From an uncultured Clostridia bacterium (GTDB lineage: Bacteria > Bacillota > Clostridia > TANB77 > CAG-508): a stretch of 16,179 bases of DNA. The translations under genes and the position numbers were made by a program. Below, one piece after another: positions 1 to 7,191 of the stretch (positions are counted from its first letter, which is position 1; the number at the start of each line of letters is the position of its first letter). The stretch spans positions 1 through 16,179 of the forward strand of contig CAQYCU010000035.1 in NCBI GenBank assembly GCA_948919095.1, given 5' to 3'. A model generated the notes under the pieces. That model made no database searches. It saw only the letters and a program-made list of their open reading frames with translations, and was not told where the DNA came from.

Positions 1-21
1 GTTGTGACCCTAATCGTGCTA
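1..21 (+). repeat. Putative recombination junction, left side (partial)
   Basis: Bases 4-20 (GTGACCCTAATCGTGCT) are identical to 14002-14018. They contain the right arm of the dyad described at 13991-14019, with one mismatch at the last base (21, A instead of T). Only three bases lie upstream in the window (GTT, against TTT at the other copy), so whether the left side is a different flank, as a junction model predicts, rests on a single base. The codons GTG ACC CTA ATC GTG are unusual for this genome, which prefers GTA, ACA and ATA. Confidence 0.5.
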
Positions 22-1692
22 TTAATTTTAGCAGCTGTATCATTAAGTGCAGTATTTAATGACAAAGGAATATTAAACAGAGCAGAGAGTGCAGGTATTA
101 AGTACAACGAAGCAAAGGCAAGAGAGGTATTGGAAACAGTATTATTGGCAGATGGGCAATATGAAAAAAATATAAATCCAGAATATAATCAAGATGACTT
201 TTTAAATGAACTAATAAAAAGTGAAATACCAGGTACAGAAATAAAAGGAGACGTAGCAATAGTAGGTGAATGGGCATTTGAACTTGATAGAACTGTACCA
301 AAGATAGGATGTGCACTAGGTAAGGCAGATAAATTAATATTCCCAACAGTAGAGATAATAAGTGGTCCAACATTAATAGACAATGAAAAAAAAGCAACAT
401 TTAAAGCAAAAGCCACAGAAACAACAAAAGGAATAACAAGAATAGAATTATGGCTAGATGGAAAAAGAATTGAAAAAGAAACAAAGACATATGAAACACC
501 ACAAACAGAAACAGTATTGGACTTTGAAGTAAATAAAAATGGAAAATATACAGTAAAGGCATATGCAGACTTAATGGCAAGTGCAACAGCAGAAGTAACA
601 GGACTAATACCAACAGTAAGTTTTTCGCCAAATGGAAGTACAGAGTGGAAGAAACAACATACAACAAAAGTAACAGTAGAAGAAACAGCAGAAACAATAA
701 CGGGAATAAAGTATTTGTGGGTAAAAGATGACAATGTAAATGAACCAGCAATATCAGCGTTTACACAAACCTGTCCAAGTGAAGGAGTAATTACTGCTGG
801 AAATGACACAATGACAGGAACATATTATTTATGGATATTACTTACTGTAGGAACAGGAAGTAATCAAAAGATAAGCATGTATGTAAGTGAAGGATTTAAT
901 TTTGACAATGAATTACCAACAGTAAGTTTAGATTTTTCTCCAGTATCAGAGACATCATTTACACTTATAGCAACAGCAAGCGATAATCATAGTGGAGTAG
1001 CAAAATATGAATTTTATGTTGATGGACAAAATAGAGGACCAGATACAGTAACAGAAGATGGGGCAACATATACATGGACAGGAACGGGAATGGCAGAGAA
1101 GAATTGTTATGTAATAGTAACAGATAAAGCAGGAAATACACAAAGAACAGATAAAGAAGCAAGAACTAAATTATATGCTTGGCAAAAATGGGACACAGTA
1201 GCAATGAAACATTATAAAGAAGTAATAGGACCACAAGACCCTGGAACTTACTATTCAGAATGTGGGAATAGTGTATATTTTTATAATTCATATACTATAA
1301 ACCATACAAATGGTACATTTAGCTTAGGCGGAAACAAAACTAGTAGTCCTACAGAAGCAAATCCTGGATATTCAGTTTCAACAGATGGAAAAACTTTAAC
1401 ACAATATAGTGTTCAACCATTTAGTAGTTCAGCTAAATTGAATATAAAGAAAGATTTTGAAATAGCTACAAAATATAATTTTAAAATGAAAAAATCAAAT
1501 GAAATTATGTTAGCTGCTGCCTGTTATGATGACTTTAGAGCTTATACAAGAAAAATAACACTTGAAGAAGATGGCTCAGTGCTTTCTAAGGGAGATAACT
1601 TTGAAAAAATAGTTACTAATATAAATCCAAATGAATATCCTAATGGAGCTGAAAAAGACGGATTTTGGTATATATCAGTAGAACCACAATAA
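1..1692 (+). CDS. Pilin-like surface protein with Ig-like repeats, 5' end outside window
   Basis: The frame is open from base 1 (GTT GTG ACC), so the GTG at 4 is probably not the true start and the leader lies upstream. Residues 1-18 (counted from that GTG) are hydrophobic (TLIVLLILAAVSL) and are followed by a GILNRA-type segment and a charged helix. This is the pattern of the clostridial prepilin-like family (consensus like VTIIVLLILAGVTI...NGILNRA). Then come about three Ig-like beta domains, roughly residues 114-199, 200-305 and 306-385, of which the latter two each begin just after or near a PTVS-type strand. A distinct C-terminal domain of about 175 residues follows. There are several cysteines (for example C103), unlike its paralogue at 14002. 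The product is probably secreted or pilus-associated, perhaps an adhesin; the ligand is unknown. It is the first of three closely spaced co-directional genes. A close paralogue lies at 14002-15718. Confidence 0.75.
   Translation, partial: VVTLIVLLILAAVSLSAVFNDKGILNRAESAGIKYNEAKAREVLETVLLADGQYEKNINPEYNQDDFLNELIKSEIPGTEIKGDVAIVGEWAFELDRTVPKIGCALGKADKLIFPTVEIISGPTLIDNEKKATFKAKATETTKGITRIELWLDGKRIEKETKTYETPQTETVLDFEVNKNGKYTVKAYADLMASATAEVTGLIPTVSFSPNGSTEWKKQHTTKVTVEETAETITGIKYLWVKDDNVNEPAISAFTQTCPSEGVITAGNDTMTGTYYLWILLTVGTGSNQKISMYVSEGFNFDNELPTVSLDFSPVSETSFTLIATASDNHSGVAKYEFYVDGQNRGPDTVTEDGATYTWTGTGMAEKNCYVIVTDKAGNTQRTDKEARTKLYAWQKWDTVAMKHYKEVIGPQDPGTYYSECGNSVYFYNSYTINHTNGTFSLGGNKTSSPTEANPGYSVSTDGKTLTQYSVQPFSSSAKLNIKKDFEIATKYNFKMKKSNEIMLAAACYDDFRAYTRKITLEEDGSVLSKGDNFEKIVTNINPNEYPNGAEKDGFWYISVEPQ
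390..589 (+). repeat. 200-bp tract identical to 14388-14587
   Basis: Within the paralogous pilin-like genes, bases 390-589 and 14388-14587 match at every position, including synonymous sites. They are bounded by mismatches at 389/14387 and 590/14588. The sequence before it has frequent silent and replacement differences, and differences resume after it. This looks like a recent gene-conversion or recombination tract. Confidence 0.85.
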
Positions 1693-1708
1693 AGTATATA
1701 GGAAAAAT

Positions 1709-2272
1709 ATGAACAAAATTTATTATATATTAGTTATTATAATTTGCATAAGCATAATATTAATTGGTACAAACCAAAAAGTAAGGAATAAAGATGCAGA
1801 AAGATTTGCAGTAGAATATATAGAAGTATCAAAGGACAACATATTTGTTTATGAACCAATAAACAACATTATAGAAATTATAAAAAATAATACAGGAATA
1901 ATTTATTTAGGATATCCAGAATGCACTTGGTGTCAAACATATGTGAAATATTTGAACGAAATAGCAAAACAAATGAAAGTAGAAAAAATATTATATTGTA
2001 ATATACGTAAATTAAAAAGAAATGATAAAGAAAATTACAGTAAAATAGTAGAATTAATAAAAGAACATTTACCATATGAGGTTGATGAGGAAAATCCAAT
2101 GCTATATGTGCCAAATATAGTATTTGTAAAAAATGGAAAAATAATAGGAAATGAAAATACCACAGCAAAGGATACTGAAGATATATCAGAGCCAAAGGAA
2201 TTTTGGAATAGACAAAGAATATTGGAATTAAAACAAACATTGAAGAAATATATAAAAGAAGTTAATAATTAG
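1709..2272 (+). CDS. Membrane-anchored thioredoxin-like protein (CTWC)
   Basis: This is a 187-residue protein. Residues 4-21 form a hydrophobic signal anchor (YYILVIIICISIILIG). A thioredoxin-like fold follows, with strand GIIYLGYP and the CxxC active site C72-T-W-C75 at the start of a helix. A later segment (YVPNIVFVKNGKIIG) resembles the conserved strand with its preceding proline region. The layout resembles extracytoplasmic thiol-disulfide proteins and the bacteriocin-accessory thioredoxins, but I cannot assign a subfamily. It begins 16 nt after the pilin-like stop codon with a weak AGGAAAA ribosome site. It sits in an apparent operon between the pilin-like and FGE-fold genes, so a plausible (inferred) job is forming or repairing disulfides in the cysteine-containing surface protein encoded just upstream. 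Confidence 0.7.
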   Translation: MNKIYYILVIIICISIILIGTNQKVRNKDAERFAVEYIEVSKDNIFVYEPINNIIEIIKNNTGIIYLGYPECTWCQTYVKYLNEIAKQMKVEKILYCNIRKLKRNDKENYSKIVELIKEHLPYEVDEENPMLYVPNIVFVKNGKIIGNENTTAKDTEDISEPKEFWNRQRILELKQTLKKYIKEVNN

Positions 2273-2282
2273 AGGAAAAAGA

Positions 2283-3176
2283 GTGAAAAAACACATTAAA
2301 ACAATTTCAAATCTATTTAAATTTATTACAATAATGTTAATGATAACTGGTATAGTTATCATTAACATTATATTTATAGGAAAATTTGGGGAACAAGAAA
2401 ATATAAAGAAAACAGAAATAGATGGAGAGTATTGGATACCAAAAGGATTTATTGAAGCAGATGATAGTGCAAGGACAATAAAAAAAGGAAAAGTAATAGA
2501 AGACAGAGGAGGAAATCAATTTGTATGGATACCCTGTTATGTAGAAAATGGAGTTATATCAAGTAAAGAAAATTTAATAGAATATAAAAGAAGAGATTTT
2601 GGAAAAGGTTCAGACTTTATTTTATGTAGTGAAGAACAGAATATAGAAGAGCTTGAAAGTATAAAAAAATATGGAGGATTTTATATAGGAAGATATGAAG
2701 CAGGAAAAGACAAGAAGAACAATGTAGTTATAAAACAAAATCAAAATCCATATAACTATGTAACAATATCAGAGAGTAAAGAGAAATCTTCAAACTTTGC
2801 TAATATAAATAAATATGATAAAGAAAAAATGTATACAAACATTACAAGTAGTTATGCATGGGATACAACACTTACATATATAGAAAATGAGTTTTCAGAG
2901 TATGGAACTTTTTCACCACAAGGAAATTATTTAAGTCCACAATTATTAAAAACAGGACAAACAGAGCCAGTATGTAATATATATGATATGGGTGGAAATT
3001 TATGGGAATACACAACAGAAAAATATGATGATACTCTTTTTCAATATGTTACGAGAGGTGGAAACTTCTACGTAGTTGAAGAACATGTATCAGCAGGAGG
3101 CAGAAAACGGTGCACTAGGAGTAGCAGTAGATGGGTATGGATTTCGTATAGCATTATATTTGAAATAGATTCATAA
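2283..3176 (+). pseudogene. FGE/SUMF-fold membrane-anchored protein, frameshifted near the C-terminus
   Basis: GTG start with an AGAGGAAA ribosome site 10 nt after the previous gene. Residues 11-33 are a membrane anchor. The outer part has formylglycine-generating-enzyme (SUMF1/C-type-lectin-like) landmarks: FVWIP (80-84), GGFYIGRYEAG (131-141), YDMGGNLWEY (234-243) and TRGGNFY (257-263). The frame as it stands ends in an atypical basic tail. Skipping one base in the A run at 3104-3107 restores the canonical ending DGYGFRIALYLK, with a stop at 3166-3168. The gene therefore carries a one-base insertion, either a real mutation or a sequencing error. The active-site cysteines of true FGE are missing from the RGG...GFR segment, so a binding role rather than sulfatase maturation is likely. 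It is the last gene of the three-gene block. Confidence 0.65.
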
Positions 3177-3177
3177 A

Positions 3178-3194
3178 AAGCACAATTTGTGACT
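3178..3194 (+). repeat. Putative recombination junction, right side (half-site)
   Basis: AAGCACAATTTGTGAC (3178-3193) is an exact 16-base copy of 13991-14006 and begins one base after the stop of the FGE-fold gene. Similarity ends abruptly on both sides. The right arm found at 13991-14019 is absent here and is replaced by a terminator stem. This is what the distal end of an inserted cassette would look like: the left arm comes from the cassette and the right flank from the chromosome. Confidence 0.5.
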
Positions 3195-3228
3195 CTGTCA
3201 ACATAATTAATGTGTTGACAGGGTTTTG
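3192..3228 (+). terminator. Rho-independent terminator after the first surface block
   Basis: ACTCTGTCAACA (3192-3203) pairs with TGTTGACAGGGT (3213-3224) in a 12-bp stem with one G-U pair and a 9-nt loop. A short T run (TTTT) follows. It separates the surface block from mutL. The left stem overlaps the GTGAC core of the repeat at 3178-3194. Confidence 0.75.
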
Positions 3229-3274
3229 GCATTTAATATTATTAATTTTAACACAAAAAATTTCCCACTAAATA

Positions 3275-3303
3275 TGTACAAAAAACTTTTGTAATGATAT
3301 AAT
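3275..3303 (+). promoter_or_regulatory. Sigma-A-type promoter for mutL
   Basis: A perfect extended -10 (TG at 3295-3296, TATAAT at 3298-3303) lies 17 bp from a 4/6-match -35 box, TGTACA (3275-3280). It sits 42 nt upstream of the mutL start, after the terminator, so mutL is probably transcribed independently of the surface genes. Confidence 0.7.
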
Positions 3304-3345
3304 CAACTTGAAAATTATAATTTTAAGAGAAAAGAGAAGTTAGAT

Positions 3346-5811
3346 ATGGGAAAAATAGTTCTGTTAGATGACTTAACAATCAATCAAATAGCAGCAGGAG
3401 AAGTAATAGAAAGACCAGCATCAGTAGTAAAAGAGTTAGTAGAAAACTCAATAGATGCTGGAGCAAAAAACATAACTGTAGACATAAAAAATGGTGGAAT
3501 ATCATACATAAGAGTAATAGATGATGGTTCTGGAATAATGCAAGACGATATGGAAATTGCATTTGAAAGACATGCAACAAGTAAGATACGCAAAGCAGAA
3601 GACCTAGATGAAGTAAAATCTATGGGCTTTAGAGGGGAGGCTTTGGCAAGTATAGCAGCAATATCAAAAATGGAAGTAGTATCAAAAACTAAAGACTCAT
3701 CTATAGGATATAAAATAAGTGCAGAGGGTGGGAAAACTACAGATATGCACGAAGAAGGCTGCTCAAAAGGAACAACAATAACAGTAAAAGAATTATTTTT
3801 CAATACACCAGTACGATATAAATTCTTAAGAAAAGACTTTACAGAATTAGGGTATATAGAAGAAACAGTAAAAAGAATAGCACTAGCAAACCCAAGTATA
3901 GCAATAAAATTATTAAACTCAGGAAAAAACGTTATACAAACAAACGGAACAGGAGATATAAAAGACTGCATTTATGCAATATATGGAAAAGAAATATTCG
4001 AAAATATTATAGAAGTAGATTATAAATATGAAGACTATCATGTAACAGGAGTTATAGGAAAGCCTATAATATCACGCTCTAATAGAACAAATCAATTATT
4101 TTATGTAAATCAAAGATTTGTAAAAGACAAAACACTAACAAGCGCAGCAGAGCAAGGTTTCAAAGGATTAGTAACAATAGGAAAACATGGATTCCTAATT
4201 TTAAATATTGACATGGACCAAAAAAAAGTTGACGTTAATGTACACCCAACAAAATTAGAAGTTAGATTTCAAGAAGAACAAAAAGTATTTAAAGCAATAT
4301 TGCATGCAATAAAAGAAACTCTTTTGAAAGGCGACTTGATATCAGACCCAGTAAAAGATTATAGTGACCAAACTCCAAATGATATGTTAAAAGAAATTAA
4401 CAACAAAGATAGAGTTGAAGCATGGAGCTTAAATAAAGAAATTTTAACTAAAGAAGAAAAAAATGAAAATAAAGTAAGCCCAGTTGAAAAAGTAAGTTTA
4501 GCAGATAGTTTTAATAAACCACAATTTACTGATTTTAAAAGCACAATAGCAAATATGGACAAGCAAACAAGAGAAAAATTTATTAATGGAATTACAAGTG
4601 CAAAAAGTTCGGAAGAAATATATAATCAACTTACAAAATTTAATGAATTAATGGAAAAAGAAACAAATAAAGAAGCAAAGACAGAAGAAAAATCAAATAT
4701 TAAGGAAGAAACAGAAACTTCAACTAATAAAAAGAAAGTAAAGAATGAAGAACATATAGAAGATAAGAAAGAAACAACAGAAGTTCTAGAAACAAAAGAG
4801 CTAGAATATGAAAGTATTAATGAAGACGAAATTAAAATAAGTGGATTAGTGGTTAATGAAGAAAATGAGGCGGATAAAGTTGAAAACTTAAGTGACGCAA
4901 TTGCAGAAGGAAAAGCTGAAAATTTAGGCGAAGCACTTGAAACAGAAAAAACTGATACTTTTAATAGTGTATCTGAGGAAGAAAATAAAAATAGTAACGA
5001 AGAAGAAAAAGGCACAAGTAGTGAAAAGAATGTGGAAACTGAAACCTCAAAAGAAGTGGAACAAGAAAAAGAAGTAGATTTTGAGGAAATGTACAAAAAA
5101 CTATTTGGAAGGGATATAGAAACAGCAAAGAAAGAATTTAAAGAAAAGCAAAAGGAAGCCAATAAACAAGACCCAATAAAACCAATAGGAAAAAATGAAA
5201 TATCAATATTTGAGCAAGAAGGAAATGAAAAAAATATAACATACAACTTTATAGGCATAGTATTTAAAACATATATAATTTTATCAATTGGAGATGAAAT
5301 GTATATTATGGACCAACACGCAGCACATGAAAGAATAATGTATGAAAAAGTAAAAGCAAACTATTATAATGACAAAGAAAAAGATTCTCAAATGATGCTG
5401 TTACCAGACATAATAAACTTAAACAACAAAGAAATGGGAATATTTAGAGACAATAAAGCAATGTTTAATAAAGCAGGCTTTGTTGTAGAAGAATTTGGAG
5501 ATAATACGGTAAAACTAACTGGAGTTCCAGGATTTTGCCTAGACTTTGACACAAAGGAAATCTTTTTGGAAACTTTAGATGAAATTGATACTGTAGCAAG
5601 AACAGCAAAACAAGAAGTAGAAGATAAATTTTTAGCAACAGTTGCATGCAAAGCAGCAGTTAAAGCTAATATGGCATTAAGTAAAGAAGAAGTAGACAGT
5701 CTAATGAGTCAGCTTTTAAAATTACCAAATCCATTTAGCTGTCCACATGGAAGACCAACAGTATTTAAGATTTCGAAAACTGATATAGAAAAGAAATTCT
5801 CAAGAAGATAA
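3346..5811 (+). CDS. mutL: DNA mismatch repair protein MutL (endonuclease type, long linker)
   Basis: MutL couples mismatch recognition by MutS to strand nicking and excision. The N-terminal GHKL ATPase is clear: NQIAAGEVIERPASVVKELV with catalytic Glu33, DDGSGI (59-64), RHATSK (75-80) and GFRGEAL (94-100). The C-terminal half carries the metal-binding endonuclease motifs DQHAAHERIMYE (656-667), ACKAAVKAN (767-775) and CPHGRPT (799-805), so this is a nicking MutL, not the E. coli type. At 821 residues it is longer than the usual 600-680. The excess is a lysine/glutamate-rich low-complexity linker at about residues 340-620. mutS is not adjacent within the window. The weak ribosome site AGAGAAG precedes the ATG. 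A small membrane gene and miaA follow, the usual clostridial mutL-miaA neighbourhood. Confidence 0.97.
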   Translation: MGKIVLLDDLTINQIAAGEVIERPASVVKELVENSIDAGAKNITVDIKNGGISYIRVIDDGSGIMQDDMEIAFERHATSKIRKAEDLDEVKSMGFRGEALASIAAISKMEVVSKTKDSSIGYKISAEGGKTTDMHEEGCSKGTTITVKELFFNTPVRYKFLRKDFTELGYIEETVKRIALANPSIAIKLLNSGKNVIQTNGTGDIKDCIYAIYGKEIFENIIEVDYKYEDYHVTGVIGKPIISRSNRTNQLFYVNQRFVKDKTLTSAAEQGFKGLVTIGKHGFLILNIDMDQKKVDVNVHPTKLEVRFQEEQKVFKAILHAIKETLLKGDLISDPVKDYSDQTPNDMLKEINNKDRVEAWSLNKEILTKEEKNENKVSPVEKVSLADSFNKPQFTDFKSTIANMDKQTREKFINGITSAKSSEEIYNQLTKFNELMEKETNKEAKTEEKSNIKEETETSTNKKKVKNEEHIEDKKETTEVLETKELEYESINEDEIKISGLVVNEENEADKVENLSDAIAEGKAENLGEALETEKTDTFNSVSEEENKNSNEEEKGTSSEKNVETETSKEVEQEKEVDFEEMYKKLFGRDIETAKKEFKEKQKEANKQDPIKPIGKNEISIFEQEGNEKNITYNFIGIVFKTYIILSIGDEMYIMDQHAAHERIMYEKVKANYYNDKEKDSQMMLLPDIINLNNKEMGIFRDNKAMFNKAGFVVEEFGDNTVKLTGVPGFCLDFDTKEIFLETLDEIDTVARTAKQEVEDKFLATVACKAAVKANMALSKEEVDSLMSQLLKLPNPFSCPHGRPTVFKISKTDIEKKFSRR

Positions 5812-5823
5812 ATGGAGGAAAAA

Positions 5824-6219
5824 ATGAATGCAGTAATAATAGGATTTTTATTGCTAATAAATTGTTTTGCAATATTATTAAATATAAAAATGACAAATGG
5901 AATAGAAACACCAAAAAAAATTGCTATGATTGTAATAGAAGAAATAGTTTTATTTGTAATAATGACTGTGATTTATACATTATGTACATCAAATGTTGAA
6001 ATAAAAAATCCAGCAGAATCAAGAATGTTTCAAGTACTAACTTTTACTGGAATAAATATGATGATTATGGCAGCTCCTATTAATAAACTAATTGCAAAGC
6101 ACGAAAGAAATGAAATAAAAGGAGAAGATGGAAACCGAAAAATTAGATTTAAGTTAATAATGTCAATTGTATTACTAGTAATAGAATACTTGTACATAAA
6201 AAGTTTAATAAAAATATAA
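5824..6219 (+). CDS. Small integral membrane protein, unknown function
   Basis: The upstream ATG at 5812 overlaps the GGAGG ribosome site (5814-5818), so the better start is ATG 5824, giving 131 residues. Hydrophobic segments lie at about residues 2-20, 32-54, 68-82 and 109-125, with a charged loop (KHERNEIKGEDGNRKIRFK) before the last. This suggests three or four membrane spans. The gene follows mutL by 12 nt and precedes miaA by 54 nt, so it is probably co-transcribed with both. I recognise no family and can propose no function. Confidence 0.7.
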   Translation: MNAVIIGFLLLINCFAILLNIKMTNGIETPKKIAMIVIEEIVLFVIMTVIYTLCTSNVEIKNPAESRMFQVLTFTGINMMIMAAPINKLIAKHERNEIKGEDGNRKIRFKLIMSIVLLVIEYLYIKSLIKI

Positions 6220-6273
6220 AACCAATGGACCTAATAAATGATTGGCATGAACAGAATGAAAGGAACTAATTAC

Positions 6274-7191
6274 ATGAGCAGCAAACCAGTAATAACAGTT
6301 ATTTGCGGCCCAACAGCATCAGGAAAAACGAAGCTTGGAATAGACTTAGCAAATAAAATAAATGGCGAAATAATTTCAGCAGATTCAATGCAAATTTATA
6401 AAGAAATGAATATAGGAACAGCAAAACCTACAGCAGAAGAATGTAATCAGGCAGTTCATCACTTGGTTGATTTTGTGATGCCTGATAAAAGGTATAGTGT
6501 AGCAGACTTTAAAAATGATGCAAATGCAAAGATAAAAGAAATATTATCACGAGGAAAAAATGTAATAATAGTTGGAGGAACTGGACTTTACATAAATTCT
6601 TTAATATACAATATTGAATACGGAGAAGAAAAAACAGATTTAGAGTATAGGAAAGAACTTGAAAAATATTCAGTTGAAGAATTGTATGAAAAAGCAAATG
6701 AAATAGATAGTGAAGCGGTAGAAAAAATAAGCAAAACTGATAGAAAACGATTATCGAGAATACTTGAGATATATCATACAACTGGAAAAACAAAAACAGA
6801 GCTAGAACTAAATTCAAGAAAAGAACTAGAATATGAATATAGGATATTTGTGCTTAGTACTGATAGGGAAAAATTGTATGAAAGAATAAATATGAGAGTT
6901 GATATAATGATTGAGCAAGGACTAATAGATGAAGTAAAAGAATTAGTAAAGAAATATGACAATATGTCAACAGCAATGCAAGGAATAGGCTATAAAGAAG
7001 TAAAAGAATATTTGGATGGAAGTGTTACAAAGGAAGAAATGATCGAAAAATTAAAAATGGAAACAAGAAGATATGCTAAAAGACAGTTAACATGGTTTAG
7101 AGCATATGAAAATGCAGTTTGGCTAGACACTTTTAACCCAAACAATGTAGATATTATTTTGGAGGAATTAGGTGAAAAAACAAACAAATAA
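6274..7191 (+). CDS. miaA: tRNA dimethylallyltransferase MiaA
   Basis: MiaA transfers the dimethylallyl group from DMAPP to the N6 of A37 in tRNAs reading codons that start with U. Visible landmarks are the P-loop GPTASGKT, SADSMQIYKEMNIGTAKP (substrate and catalytic region with the conserved Asp), HHLVDFVMP, VGGTGLYI and the C-terminal KRQLTWFRAY...WLD. The frame opens at 6238, but ATG 6274 (MSSKPVITVICG) has AAGGA 9 nt upstream and gives 305 residues, normal for the family. Its last 20 nt overlap the next gene. The hfq gene that often follows miaA in Clostridia is not here. Confidence 0.96.
   Translation: MSSKPVITVICGPTASGKTKLGIDLANKINGEIISADSMQIYKEMNIGTAKPTAEECNQAVHHLVDFVMPDKRYSVADFKNDANAKIKEILSRGKNVIIVGGTGLYINSLIYNIEYGEEKTDLEYRKELEKYSVEELYEKANEIDSEAVEKISKTDRKRLSRILEIYHTTGKTKTELELNSRKELEYEYRIFVLSTDREKLYERINMRVDIMIEQGLIDEVKELVKKYDNMSTAMQGIGYKEVKEYLDGSVTKEEMIEKLKMETRRYAKRQLTWFRAYENAVWLDTFNPNNVDIILEELGEKTNK

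Noticed and set aside
1..20. Classical integron attI/attC sites
   Set aside because: The core does not fit GTTRRRY, no attC-type R''/L'' boxes or long hairpin are present, and no integron integrase is in the window. The similarity is only in the cassette logic.
189..809. Long minus-strand open frame opposite the pilin-like gene (and its twin at 14187-14807)
   Set aside because: It mirrors the conserved A-rich coding sequence on the plus strand, has no ribosome site and no recognisable domain; a shadow frame.
2283..3176. True formylglycine-generating enzyme
   Set aside because: The paired cysteines near the RGG...GFR segment are missing and no sulfatase gene is nearby.
4539..4550. AAGCACAATAGC inside mutL resembles the left arm of the repeat
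   Set aside because: Only the first nine bases match, it lacks the TGAC centre and right arm, and it lies inside a conserved reading frame; chance match.
4626..5258. Minus-strand serine/phenylalanine-rich frame opposite the mutL linker
   Set aside because: It is the complement of GAA/AAA-rich codons; no start signals and no protein-like pattern.
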